Positions 55,758 through 64,000 of a stretch of 64,000 bases of DNA are shown here, in pieces. Numbering within the stretch: the stretch's first letter is position 1; each line of letters starts with the position of its first letter. The notes beneath the pieces were generated by a model that had not been told where the DNA came from, made no database searches, and saw only the letters and a program-made list of their open reading frames with translations. Source of the stretch: Magnetofaba australis IT-1 (GTDB lineage Bacteria; Pseudomonadota; Magnetococcia; Magnetococcales; Magnetococcaceae); the NCBI RefSeq assembly GCF_002109495.1, contig NZ_LVJN01000020.1, forward strand, positions 291,001 through 355,000, given 5' to 3'. A program made the position numbers and the translations under genes.

Positions 55758-57095
55758 TTATTCCGGCTCGACGTCAGCCAGGCCCAACGCCTTGCGCGCC
55801 GGGCCCAGGCCCTGTCCGGCGGCTTTCTCATACCAATGGCGCGCCTTTTTGGGATCGCGCGCAACGCCCTGGCCGTTCTCATACATCGCGCCCAGATTGT
55901 ATTGCGCCACCGCCAACCCCTGCTCGGCGGCCAGCCGATACCACTTGGCTGCTTTGATATAATCCTGGTGCGTCCCGGCGCCGCTGTCATACAGCGTGCC
56001 CAGATTGGTCTGCGCCCGCGCATGCCCTTGCAGGGCCGCGCGACGATACCACTTGAACGCCTGGGCGTAGTCCTGGGGCCGACCTTTACCGGTATCGAAC
56101 ATCACGCCAAAATTATATTGCGCATCCGCCACCCCGGCGATGGCGTAGTAGTAGAACCCCTGCGCCGCAGTGTGCAGATCGCCGCGATTGATCGCGGCGA
56201 AGATCTCCGCCTTGGAGAGAAGCAGGGGTTCCAACTCGGCGGATGCGGCTGGCGTGGATGGCGTGGGGTCATCCACCGCCGGTTGTTGCGGACGCATGCG
56301 CGCCCTGGGGGCGATGTCGGCATGGAGCATCGGGCCAGGGGCGGGCGGCTTGTCCGGAGTTTCGGCCAGTTGTTGTGGCGCAGCGGCGATCTTGGCTGCA
56401 CCGGGCGGTTTTTTTGAAGATGGGGAGTCCGGCTCGTCGGCGACGCTCCGCGACTGGGCGGGGGCTGCAACAGGCTGCGCAATGGCGGGTTTTGGCTTGG
56501 ACCGGGCTGGTTTGTCGCCTGGAGGCGTCGCCTTGCCTGATGTCGATGCAGACGAAGCGATGGCGCGTGGCGCTCTGGTCGGAGCCGGAGTGTCGGCGTC
56601 GGCTGTTTGGGCGGAAGCCGGGTCTGGCTGAACGGCAGGGGGCTCTGATTTGGCGGAATTCGAGGCGGATGGCGGTTTTGCGGCGACGCGCTGTGGCGTC
56701 GGACGCCTCTTGCGCGTGTGGGTTGATTTCTGCAGTCGCGCCTCCAACTGCGCCAGCAGCGCCGCATCGCCATAGCCTTTGTCCACCACCTTACGCGCCC
56801 GGTAGAGACGCGAGGCCGCCTGCTTGCGCCGTCCGGCCTCCAGATCCTCCCGCGCCAGCGTCATGTAGCGTTGGGCGATGGCCGCCATGGCCCGCCGCGC
56901 CTCCACATGATTGGGCTCCAACTCCAGCGCGCGCTTGAGGATGCTGTAGGCGCTCTTGCCTGGCGGCCACATCAGTTTGCGTTGAGCGAGGAGCTGCTTG
57001 CCCTGGGCGACCAGCTGATCCGCTTCGCTGCTCTGCGCATGCGCGGGCGCAGGCAGACATAGGGCGAGAATCGCGATCAGCGTCACAAGGCGCAT
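55758..57095 (-). CDS. Sel1-repeat protein with LMWPPG domain
   Basis: 445 residues with a signal peptide (ending CLPAPAHAQ). Residues about 25-120 form a helical domain with KLMWPPGKSAYSILKRALEL and VVDKGYGDAALLAQLEARLQ. A Pro/Ala-rich linker follows (about 125-290), then four Sel1-like repeats (about 300-435; AQYNFGVMFDTGKGRPQDYA, AQTNLGTLYDSGAGTHQDY). Periplasmic Sel1 proteins usually act as assembly or signalling scaffolds. It is closely related to the next gene upstream, which carries the N-terminal domain twice. Confidence 0.78.
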   Translation of the reverse strand: MRLVTLIAILALCLPAPAHAQSSEADQLVAQGKQLLAQRKLMWPPGKSAYSILKRALELEPNHVEARRAMAAIAQRYMTLAREDLEAGRRKQAASRLYRARKVVDKGYGDAALLAQLEARLQKSTHTRKRRPTPQRVAAKPPSASNSAKSEPPAVQPDPASAQTADADTPAPTRAPRAIASSASTSGKATPPGDKPARSKPKPAIAQPVAAPAQSRSVADEPDSPSSKKPPGAAKIAAAPQQLAETPDKPPAPGPMLHADIAPRARMRPQQPAVDDPTPSTPAASAELEPLLLSKAEIFAAINRGDLHTAAQGFYYYAIAGVADAQYNFGVMFDTGKGRPQDYAQAFKWYRRAALQGHARAQTNLGTLYDSGAGTHQDYIKAAKWYRLAAEQGLAVAQYNLGAMYENGQGVARDPKKARHWYEKAAGQGLGPARKALGLADVEPE

Positions 57096-57237
57096 GGGGT
57101 CACTTTCCGAGCAGGCGTTGGGGGCGGTTGGGAAGATTATGCGAGGGATCGCCGCACACTCTCAAGGGGTGACGCCGATGCGGGGGCAATGCCTGCCGGA
57201 TTACCCCTCAAGCGCGCGCGGGCGGGATTGATCGGCA

Positions 57238-58818
57238 TCACTGTTGGGCGCCGACAGGAGCTGGCGCCATCTCCTCCAACGCCGCGCGTGCGGGGGCAAA
57301 CCCCCGTTTCGCCGCTTGCGCATACCAGTGTCGCGCTTCGTCGGGGTCATGCTCCACGCCGCGCCCTTCGGCATAGAGGCGCGCCAGACGATACTGCGCC
57401 ATGGGCACGCCCTGATCCGCCGCCAGTTGGAACCACGTCGCCGCTTTGAAGGGGTCCTGCGGCGCGCCCAATCCCGCCTCATACAGCGCAGCCAGATTGG
57501 CTTGCGCCTGCGGATGCCCCTGCAAAGCGGCGCCGCGATACCATTTGAGCGCCTCGTTGTAGTCCTGCGCGACTCCTTTGCCGGTGTCATACATCACCGC
57601 CAGGTTGAATTGCGCCTCATCCACCCCGGCGATGGCGTAGTAGTGCAGCCCCTGGGCGGCGGTGACGTAGTCGCCGCGCTCCATGGCGGTGAAGATCGCC
57701 GCCTTGGGAATCAACGTGGCGTCCAGCGGGCCGGATGCAATGGGCATGGGAGCCGAAGGCGGTGGCGCTTGTACTGCGGGCGCTTGCTGGCGAGGAATGG
57801 TGGGCGGCTTGCCGCGAAACATGGGGGTGATCTGCGCATGGGCGCTGCGGCCGGATTGCGCAGAGGGGGATTCTGCTTGCGCTGGCGTCGTGGTGGGCTC
57901 GGATGTGGGATGCCGCTGCGCAACCAGTTGAGCTGGAGCGGGCGATGCCGGGGGTGTGTCAGGTTTGCGCGGACGGGCCGCTGCTATCGGCTTGCCGCCA
58001 GATTTGGCGCGCGCTTGCAGTTGCGCCAGTCGCGCCGCGTCGCCATAGCCCATGTCCACCACTCTGCTGGCGCGATTGAGCCGTTTGCGCGCCCGAGTGA
58101 GGCGACCCGCCGCCAGATCGGCTTGCGCCAGCGTCATGTACTTCTCGGCGATGGCCGCCATGCCCTGTTTCGCGCTGCTGGAGTGGGGGTCGCGGGTCAA
58201 CGCCCGTTTGAGCAGGCTCATGGCGCTCTTGCCTGGCGGCCACATCAGCTTGTGTTGGGCGATTAACGCGTTGGCCTGCGCCAGCAGACGCCTCTGTTTG
58301 ACGTCGGCGCCGGTTTTCTGGGGAGCCGGTGGCGTCGCGTCTTGCCGTGTCTGCATGGTGGATGCCGCCTGATGCGATTTGGGCGCAGTGGCGACGGCGC
58401 GTTGCGCGGGCGGGATCGCTGGTCGGATTGTGGCGCGCGGCTGGGGTTTGCGCTGTAGACGCGCCTCCAGTTTGGCCAACGCGGCGGCATCGCCATAGCC
58501 CAGATCGATAATGCGGCGGGCAAGCTTCAGCCGTTTGTGCCCCTGTGTGCGCCGCCCCTTCGCCAAGTCGGCGTGGGCCAGCGTCAAGTAGCGTTGCGCG
58601 ATTTTGCCCATGGCCTGTTTGGCTGCGGCGTTGTCGGGATCCAGCGTCAACGCCTGTTTGAGCGCGCTTATGGCGCTTCTGCCCGGCGGCCACATCAACT
58701 GACGCTGCGCCATGCGCTGTTTGGCCAGCGCCACCAACTGGTCGGCGTTGGGGCTCTGCCCGTGGGCGGGGGCGCTGAGTAGCAGCAAGAGGGTGAGAAT
58801 CAGCGCAAGACGACGCAT
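57238..58818 (-). CDS. Sel1-repeat protein with duplicated LMWPPG domain
   Basis: 526 residues. The signal peptide ends SAPAHGQ. The LMWPPG helical domain occurs twice (about 20-115, QLMWPPGRSAISALKQALTL; and about 155-245, KLMWPPGKSAMSLLKRALTR), each ending in a DxGYGDAAxLAxL motif. A Pro/Gln linker precedes four Sel1 repeats (about 385-510; AQFNLAVMYDTGKGVAQDYN, AQYRLARLYAEGRGVEHDPD). It is a paralogue of the gene at 55758-57095, so the pair arose by tandem duplication with one further internal duplication. The start at 58818 begins the signal peptide directly. Confidence 0.78.
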   Translation of the reverse strand: MRRLALILTLLLLLSAPAHGQSPNADQLVALAKQRMAQRQLMWPPGRSAISALKQALTLDPDNAAAKQAMGKIAQRYLTLAHADLAKGRRTQGHKRLKLARRIIDLGYGDAAALAKLEARLQRKPQPRATIRPAIPPAQRAVATAPKSHQAASTMQTRQDATPPAPQKTGADVKQRRLLAQANALIAQHKLMWPPGKSAMSLLKRALTRDPHSSSAKQGMAAIAEKYMTLAQADLAAGRLTRARKRLNRASRVVDMGYGDAARLAQLQARAKSGGKPIAAARPRKPDTPPASPAPAQLVAQRHPTSEPTTTPAQAESPSAQSGRSAHAQITPMFRGKPPTIPRQQAPAVQAPPPSAPMPIASGPLDATLIPKAAIFTAMERGDYVTAAQGLHYYAIAGVDEAQFNLAVMYDTGKGVAQDYNEALKWYRGAALQGHPQAQANLAALYEAGLGAPQDPFKAATWFQLAADQGVPMAQYRLARLYAEGRGVEHDPDEARHWYAQAAKRGFAPARAALEEMAPAPVGAQQ

Positions 58819-58938
58819 AAAGGCTCCTGATGGGTGACGCGCAGTGGGCAACCCGGGTGGCGTCAGAGGGGGAATTATGCGAGTTTTTCAGGCTGACTCT
58901 CAAGAGAGCGCAATCAACGCCAAGCCGATGAGTTCGCC

Positions 58939-60561
58939 GTGAAGATCAAACGTCGCGCCAAATCCAAATCCGCCCCCGCGCATCTGCGCGCCGCCGCCCA
59001 GGAATCCTGGAGTCAGGTTCAGGCGGCGTTGGCCGTACAGGATCTGGCCGCCGCCGAACGCGCCCTGCGCGAGACGCTGAAGCGGCAGGCGGAGCATTGG
59101 CCCGCGCGGCAAACCCTGATGCGCCTGCTGGCCGAAACCGGACGCGCTGATGAGGCCCGTGTGGTGGCGGAGGAGTCGTTGGCGCTGCGCCCCAGTGACG
59201 CCGCCCTGGCCCATGAGATCGGCATGTTGCTAGTCACCCAGGGGGCGTTCGCGTCCGCCTTTACGGCGTTTGAGGTCGTCGCCAGGCAGCTGCCGCACAA
59301 CGCCGATGCGCAGAACAATCTGGGTGGTTGTCTACGCGAGATGGAGCGCAATGACGATGCGGCGCGTTACTTCGCCAAAGCGTTGAAGTTGGATCCGGCG
59401 CACCCCCACGCGCGCTTCAATATGGCCCAGAGCCTGATGGAGGCTGGGCGACGCAGCGAAGCGGTGGCGGCGCTGCTGGAGCTGCTCAAACTCAACCCGG
59501 AACACGCCGACGCCTTGCGTCTGCTGGCGTTGTGGGATCGAAGCGCGGTGGCGCCTGAGCATCGCAGCGCCCTGGAGCGCCTGGCGGCGCGCCCGGAGGG
59601 CGTGGATGACGCCGCCATGCGCGCGGGCTTCGGCTTGGCGGCGCTGCTGGAGGCGGAGGGCGACTATGGCGCGGCGTTCGCTGCGCTCAGTCGCGCCAAC
59701 GCGCGCATGCGCGCCAGCTATACCTATGATGTGGCCGATGATGTGGCGCAGCACGCGGCGCTGATGGCGGCCACGCCATCGCTGGATGGGGATCCGCAGA
59801 GCGGCGTGGATGACGCCACGCCCATCTTTATTCTCGGCATGCCGCGTTCGGGCACCTCGCTGGTGGAGCAGATTCTCGCCAGCCACTCACATGTGGCGGG
59901 GGGCGGCGAGCGCAATGATCTGCGCCGCGTCGTGCTGGGGGGGTGGGATGCGCGCGGTTGGCGCTTCCCTGACGGCATGCAAACCCTTTCCAACGCTGAC
60001 GTGACCCGTATGGCGCAGGAGTACCTTCAGCGTCTGCGGGAGGTGGCTTCGCCCCAGCAGGCGCGCCGCATCACCGACAAGATGCCCGCCAACTATCTGT
60101 TCATCGGGTTGATCCGGCGCATGCTGCCCAACGCGCGCATCATCCACTGCGTGCGCGACCCGCGCGATGTGGCGCTCTCCATCTTCAAAACCTGGTTTAG
60201 CGGCGAGTTGCCCTATGCCTATGATCTGGCGGAGCTGGGGCGCTACTTCGCCGCCTATGAGCGCCTGATGGCGCATTGGAAGGCCTTGGCGCCGGAGGCG
60301 ATTTACCGCGTGCGTTATGAGACGTTGGTGGCGCAGCCGGAGGCGGAGATTCGACAATTGCTGGATTTCTGCGGCCTGCCGTTTGAGCAGGCGTGTGTGG
60401 ATTTTCATCGCAGTAAGCGGGTGGTGCGCACCGCCAGTCTGGCGCAGGTGCGCCAACCCATCTACGGCGGCGCGGTGGCGCGTTGGAAGCGTTACGGGGA
60501 CGAGGCGCTGCGCCCATTTACCGAGGCGCTGGGGGCGTCCGATAGTCTACTGGACGTTTGA
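58939..60561 (+). CDS. TPR-repeat sulfotransferase, shorter homologue
   Basis: 540 residues from a GTG at 58939 (KIKRRAKSKSAPAHLRAAA, basic like its homologue at 8326). About five TPRs fill residues 30-200. The sulfotransferase domain (about 290-530) shows GMPRSGTSLVEQILASHSHV near 299, IHCVRDPRDVALSIF and ITDKMPANYLFIG. PAPS-dependent transfer to an unknown acceptor is expected. It stands alone between a divergent Sel1 gene and hairpin element 18. Confidence 0.87.
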   Translation: MKIKRRAKSKSAPAHLRAAAQESWSQVQAALAVQDLAAAERALRETLKRQAEHWPARQTLMRLLAETGRADEARVVAEESLALRPSDAALAHEIGMLLVTQGAFASAFTAFEVVARQLPHNADAQNNLGGCLREMERNDDAARYFAKALKLDPAHPHARFNMAQSLMEAGRRSEAVAALLELLKLNPEHADALRLLALWDRSAVAPEHRSALERLAARPEGVDDAAMRAGFGLAALLEAEGDYGAAFAALSRANARMRASYTYDVADDVAQHAALMAATPSLDGDPQSGVDDATPIFILGMPRSGTSLVEQILASHSHVAGGGERNDLRRVVLGGWDARGWRFPDGMQTLSNADVTRMAQEYLQRLREVASPQQARRITDKMPANYLFIGLIRRMLPNARIIHCVRDPRDVALSIFKTWFSGELPYAYDLAELGRYFAAYERLMAHWKALAPEAIYRVRYETLVAQPEAEIRQLLDFCGLPFEQACVDFHRSKRVVRTASLAQVRQPIYGGAVARWKRYGDEALRPFTEALGASDSLLDV

Positions 60562-60592
60562 CGGCGCGAAACCAAAACGGCACAGATCGGCC

Positions 60593-60752
60593 AATGTTTG
60601 CGTGACGCAGGCCCGGCTGGCGTTGACTCTTGGCCGCCGACTGGTCGGCGGCGGGGTCTGGGGGCGGCGCCCCCAGCGGGGTTTGGGGCGGCGCCCCAAG
60701 GTTTGGTTGTTGGGAGCTCGAGGGCGGAGCCCTCGATATCTTCCATTTTCAA
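60593..60752 (+). repeat. hairpin-string element 18 (TGTTTG head)
   Basis: TGTTTGCGTGACGCAGG head, CCGCCGACTGGTCGGCGG, CTGGGGGCGGCGCCCCCAG, TTGGGGCGGCGCCCCAA, CGAGGGCGGAGCCCTCG, tail ATATCTTCCATTTTC. Very close to element 3. The remaining bases to 60957 show no gene. Confidence 0.82.
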
Positions 60753-60957
60753 AATCGCCAATGTTCAATTTTGAATTTGACTGACTATATACCGATGGAA
60801 CCTGGGCGCAGATATCGGGGGATATGGTCTATTTCAGCGATGGTCAGCAGTGCGTGATTTCAGGCAATCTGTTGAACTGCAATTGAGACTGACATGATGG
60901 GCGAGGGGGCGGCGCGGTCTGGTTTGTGCTGCGTGCGCATTCCGTTGTCGGCAGGGG

Positions 60958-60993
60958 CGCGGCTTTGACGGCGTCGGCGCCGTCAAAGCCGCG
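60958..60993. terminator. long perfect hairpin after the secreted protein gene
   Basis: 16-bp perfect stem CGCGGCTTTGACGGCG / CGCCGTCAAAGCCGCG with a 4-nt loop, eight bases past the stop at 61002. It has no clear T-run. Confidence 0.5.
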
Positions 60994-61001
60994 TGTGCAT
61001 T

Positions 61002-61388
61002 TTACAGTTGGTTGCCGGGGCGGAAGTTGGTCAGGGTGTGGGTGTGTTTGCCCTTGGCGTTGACCTTGTGGTAGACGCCGCCGCCCATATCCAGCACGCT
61101 GGAGCAGCGCAATTTATCCGCGTTCTTGGGGGAGGTGGTGCAGTGTTGGCCCTGGTCATTGATGGACCAGACGCGCCCCTTGTCGCGCTTGCCATTGGGG
61201 CGCAGCACGATATGTGATCCATCCGGCGCTTCGTAGGCCTGGAATCTCTTGTCTTTGGGGACAAACACCCCATCAAACGTGTGGTCTGTGAAGAGTTTGA
61301 TCGCCGCCTCTTTGTCCAGCGGCGTCGCCGCCTGCGCGGCGAAGGGCAGACAAACGCCCAGCGCAGCCATAACCAACCACTTTTGCAT
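61002..61388 (-). CDS. small secreted protein of unknown function
   Basis: 128 residues with a signal peptide (MQKWLVMAALGVCLPFAAQA). The mature part has FTDHTFDGVFVPKDKRFQAY, LRPNGKRDKGRVWSINDQGQ and paired Cys (HCTTS, LRCSS) likely to form a disulfide. It resembles small periplasmic DUF995-type proteins in layout, but I cannot assign a family. A good purine-rich site (GGGAGAGACGGG) precedes the start. It is monocistronic, with a strong hairpin after it. Confidence 0.7.
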   Translation of the reverse strand: MQKWLVMAALGVCLPFAAQAATPLDKEAAIKLFTDHTFDGVFVPKDKRFQAYEAPDGSHIVLRPNGKRDKGRVWSINDQGQHCTTSPKNADKLRCSSVLDMGGGVYHKVNAKGKHTHTLTNFRPGNQL

Positions 61389-61421
61389 CCCGTCTCTCCC
61401 TATTATTGTTTGTGAGAGACG

Positions 61422-61835
61422 CTACAGCTGATCAGCCAATCGGCGGTGCTCCACCATCAAGCAGTGATCCTCCACATAGGCCATGCCCGCCTCAGAAGCG
61501 ATGCGCGCCGATTCCGGGTGCGCAATCTCCTTCTGCAACCACACGCTTTTGGCCTTGATGGCGGCCGCCGAGCGCACCACATCCGGGGTGTCTTCGGACT
61601 TGCGGAACACATCCACCATGTCCACAACGATGTCCGACGGAATCGCCTCCAACGACGGATAGGCTTTTTCGCCCAACACCTCGTCACTGCCCGGGCGCAC
61701 CGGAATAATGACGTAGCCCTGCTCCTTCAAATAGGCGGCCACGCGATGCGAGGCGCGTTCGGGCTTGGGCGACAGCCCCACCACGGCGATGGTTTTGGTC
61801 TGTTTGAGCAGATCGATCATCTGTGCGTCATCCAT
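61422..61835 (-). CDS. CoA-binding domain protein (YccU-like)
   Basis: 137 residues with a Rossmann-type CoA-binding fold: IAVVGLSPKPERASHRVAAY at the N-terminus, GYVIIPVRPG, and WLQKEIAHPESARI. YccU/COG1832 family proteins bind CoA or nucleotides; no reaction is known. The ATG at 61835 has AGGTGAG six bases upstream; a GTG at 61844 is the alternative. The CBS-PAS gene begins upstream in the same direction and ends 52 bp away. Confidence 0.88.
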   Translation of the reverse strand: MDDAQMIDLLKQTKTIAVVGLSPKPERASHRVAAYLKEQGYVIIPVRPGSDEVLGEKAYPSLEAIPSDIVVDMVDVFRKSEDTPDVVRSAAAIKAKSVWLQKEIAHPESARIASEAGMAYVEDHCLMVEHRRLADQL

Positions 61836-61887
61836 GGGTCTCACCTATTTGTTGCCGTAAACGGAAGAGAGTTCCAAGCTATTTGAT

Positions 61888-63033
61888 TTAAGGGCCAAAT
61901 TTCGGCGCCGAGCAGTGGGTCTCCTCGCCGATGCTCCAGAAGATGCGCGAGCCCCCCGAGGGGGTGTTGACCAGGCTGAAGCTGGAGGCCACGCACAGAC
62001 GATTGCCCGCGCCGGTGCGCACCGGCAGGTTCAGATTGTCGATGTGGCCGCAGTTGCGCAGCAGCACGTGCAGGGCGTCCAGCACGTCTGGATCCTCCAT
62101 CAGATCCTCAGCGGAGCGGCCGGCCCACTCCTCGGGGTTCAACTGCAGCAGTTTGCCGCCCATGGCGTTGATGGCGAGGATGGCGTGTTTGTCGTCGGGG
62201 GTGAACCACAGCGCGGGCTCAGGAATCGACTCGGGATTGAGCACCGCCTGGTGCGAGCGCGCCGACTGCACCATGGCGTTGAGCACCGCCGTCTGTGTGA
62301 GCAGGCCGCGGAAGGAGCCGTCGGCCTCGGCCACCGGGATGCGGCGGTGGGTGGTCTCCACAAAGAAGTCCAGCGCCTTGAGGAGGTCAGTCTCCGGCGT
62401 CAGATAGTTGATGCTGTGGGACATGAAGCTGGAGACCGGTCGTTCGGGATCCCAATCAGGCTCCATGCGCAGGCGGATCAGATCGCGCTCGGTGACGATG
62501 CCCACCATGACGTGATCGGCCACCACCACCACACAGCCGCGGTGCCAGCCCATCATCAGTTTGGCCGCTTCGCGATAACTGACGTCGGGTCCCACCTCCG
62601 GCAGCGGCGGACTGATCATGTCGGCGACCTGGAACTGAATCAGCAGACTGGTGCGCGGCAGAGCGGCGAGAATCTGCTTCTCCATGATGCCGCCGCTGAG
62701 TACGCCATCCTCGTTGAGTACGGGGAAGCGGCGGAAGCGGCGCTGGTTATACAGGTCGATCAACTCCTGAATCGGCGTCTCCTCGCGCACCGACACCGGC
62801 GCCGACAGGCGCATCTCGCGCAGAGTCTTGCTGTGGGGGTCGCGCCCCTGCACGATCCACTTGAGCATGTCGAATTCGGTGAGCAGCCCCACCAAGCGCA
62901 TCTGGTCCAGCACCACCGCAAACCCCGGCGGTCCATGGCCGCCGCCCTGGGCCACCGCGCGCATGGCCACGGCCAGGGTGTCCCCGGGAGAGAGGGTGAT
63001 GACATTGCGGAACATGCGGTCGCGTACGTACAT
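61888..63033 (-). CDS. four-CBS protein with C-terminal PAS-like domain
   Basis: 381 residues. Two CBS pairs: about 1-120 (MYVRDRMFRNVITLSPGDTL, RFRRFPVLNEDGVLSGGIM) and about 135-250 (VADMISPPLPEVGPDVSYRE, HRRIPVAEADGSFRGLLTQ). Residues about 265-375 look like a PAS fold (ALWFTPDDKHAILAINAMGG, EEWAGRSAEDLMEDPDVLDA). There is no catalytic or DNA-binding domain, so it is probably a sensor that passes adenylate and PAS-ligand state to a partner. It is divergent from kdsD. Confidence 0.83.
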   Translation of the reverse strand: MYVRDRMFRNVITLSPGDTLAVAMRAVAQGGGHGPPGFAVVLDQMRLVGLLTEFDMLKWIVQGRDPHSKTLREMRLSAPVSVREETPIQELIDLYNQRRFRRFPVLNEDGVLSGGIMEKQILAALPRTSLLIQFQVADMISPPLPEVGPDVSYREAAKLMMGWHRGCVVVVADHVMVGIVTERDLIRLRMEPDWDPERPVSSFMSHSINYLTPETDLLKALDFFVETTHRRIPVAEADGSFRGLLTQTAVLNAMVQSARSHQAVLNPESIPEPALWFTPDDKHAILAINAMGGKLLQLNPEEWAGRSAEDLMEDPDVLDALHVLLRNCGHIDNLNLPVRTGAGNRLCVASSFSLVNTPSGGSRIFWSIGEETHCSAPKFGP

Positions 63034-63292
63034 GACAGGGCCTCAACCAGTGAGCCGCGCGCAACGGAAAGGGCGCGGGCGCCGTGGGTGGATCTGCGTG
63101 CTTTGGCGGATGAATTCGCCCATGATAGCGCGCCATGCCGATAAAATAACGGAAATAATCTCAGGCGCGCATCGCGGATTTTTTGCCCCAGCGGCGGAAA
63201 CAGGGTAACGTGTGCGCTTAACCGGACCTGAAACGCAATGGCGGCGTTGCGCATTATGGGCTTTCCTAACAGACCGCATTCATGCAAATATC

Positions 63293-64000
63293 ATGCTCGA
63301 ACAGGCGCGAGAGGTTCTGATCCTGGAGGCGGAGGCGATCCGCGCGGTGGCCGATCGGCTCGACGCCCGCTTTGAAGAGGCGGTGCGCGTGCTGTTGGCC
63401 TGCCAGGGGCGGGTGGTGGCCACCGGCATGGGCAAATCGGGCCTGATCGCGCAGAAGGTGGCGGCCACTCTGGCCAGCACCGGGACCCCCTCGCTGTTTC
63501 TGCATCCCGGCGACGGCAGCCACGGCGATCTGGGCATGGTGACTCAGCAGGATGTGGTGTTGGCGTTTTCCAACAGCGGCGAGACCGAAGAGGTGCTGGC
63601 CCTGCTGCCGGTGATCAAACGTCTGGGCGCCGGACTGATCAGCCTGGTGGGGGAGTTGGACTCCACTCTGGGGCGCATGAGCGACGTGGCGCTGGACGTG
63701 TCGGTGGCGCGCGAGGCGTGCCCGCTGAACCTGGCGCCCACCAGCTCCACCACCGCCGCGCTCGCCTTGGGCGACGCCCTGGCGGTGGCGCTGCTGACCG
63801 CGCGTGGGTTTGATGAGGAGCGTTTTGCGCTGTTCCATCCCGGCGGCAGTCTGGGGCGCAAGCTGCTGCTCACGGTGCGCCGGGTGATGCATGCGGGGGA
63901 GGAGATCCCCCTGGTGGATGAGAACGCGCCGCTGCGCGAGGCGCTGCTGGAGATGACCGCCAAACGGCTGGGTCTAACCGGCGTGCGCAGCGCCGACGGC
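63293..64000 (+). CDS. kdsD: arabinose-5-phosphate isomerase (3' end cut)
   Basis: 236 codons visible to the window end. SIS domain with GRVVATGMGKSGLIAQKVAA, SNSGETEEVLALLP and LAPTSSTTAALALGDALAVA, then the beginning of the first CBS domain. KdsD/KpsF converts ribulose-5-phosphate to arabinose-5-phosphate for Kdo in LPS. The start MLEQAREVLILEAEAI matches the family; the second CBS domain lies outside. The preceding 63034-63292 gap holds no gene. Confidence 0.94.
   Translation, partial: MLEQAREVLILEAEAIRAVADRLDARFEEAVRVLLACQGRVVATGMGKSGLIAQKVAATLASTGTPSLFLHPGDGSHGDLGMVTQQDVVLAFSNSGETEEVLALLPVIKRLGAGLISLVGELDSTLGRMSDVALDVSVAREACPLNLAPTSSTTAALALGDALAVALLTARGFDEERFALFHPGGSLGRKLLLTVRRVMHAGEEIPLVDENAPLREALLEMTAKRLGLTGVRSADG

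Overview
The window looks like chromosome from a GC-rich Gram-negative proteobacterium. It has an outer membrane (KdsD for LPS, OmpA-type peptidoglycan anchors, a periplasmic alpha-2-macroglobulin, lipoproteins) and the housekeeping order rplU-rpmA-obgE-proB ... rlmH-rsfS-nadD-proA-secA. Gene content and the dense intergenic hairpins would suit a magnetotactic-coccus-type or other deep alphaproteobacterial lineage, but that assignment is inference from memory. All coordinates and translations were read by eye.

Layout. 1-8095: truncated alpha-2-macroglobulin, a three-domain LplT/PlsC/acyl-ACP-synthetase fusion under tandem palindromic operators, and a Tat-exported dienelactone-hydrolase-like protein. 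8326-13467: TPR-sulfotransferase, DUF4384 protein, GbsR/MarR regulator, DUF4166 protein. 13498-19562: an RNA-repair cluster read leftward (63-aa ORF, Y-RNA-like ncRNA, Ro60/TROVE protein, RtcB ligase, pol-beta-type nucleotidyltransferase) with a divergent WYL-type regulator. 19646-22680: PEGA-domain protein, caspase-fold protease and a small lipoprotein. 22728-32611: a leftward series made of two periplasmic-binding/OmpA fusions, a VWA protein, an XpaC-like protein, TelA and a urea/taurine-type ABC transporter. 32957-35764: an AT-rich tRNA-Pro-bounded island carrying an Ec67-like retron (msr-msd plus reverse transcriptase-TOPRIM fusion) and a broken toxin-antitoxin pair. 35842-42592: polyprenyl synthase, maf, rplU, rpmA, obgE, proB, TPR lipoprotein. 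42669-45257: two paralogous membrane proteins beside a polymorphic-toxin gene with three in-frame stops. 45413-51745: rlmH, rsfS, nadD, proA, secA. 52515-64000: glycosyltransferase with a frameshift, TPR and Sel1 proteins, a second TPR-sulfotransferase, a CoA-binding protein, a CBS-PAS protein, and a truncated kdsD.

Three things stand out. First, the retron: a perfect 13-bp a1/a2 inverted repeat encloses msr and msd hairpins, and the adjacent RT-TOPRIM protein resembles E. coli Ec67 along its whole length. The element sits between a 49-nt copy of the tRNA-Pro 3' part and the intact tRNA. Its N-terminus is split by a -1 shift at an A7 tract. Second, the RtcB/Ro60/Y RNA/nucleotidyltransferase/WYL cluster looks like a stress-inducible RNA repair and quality-control module. 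Third, about 18 oriented 85-185-bp elements made of strings of perfect hairpins lie in nearly every larger gap. Their head hairpins keep one loop while both stem arms change together, which is covariation and points to selection on structure. The TelA/XpaC/VWA/OmpA-binding-protein set is a fourth, functionally obscure system.
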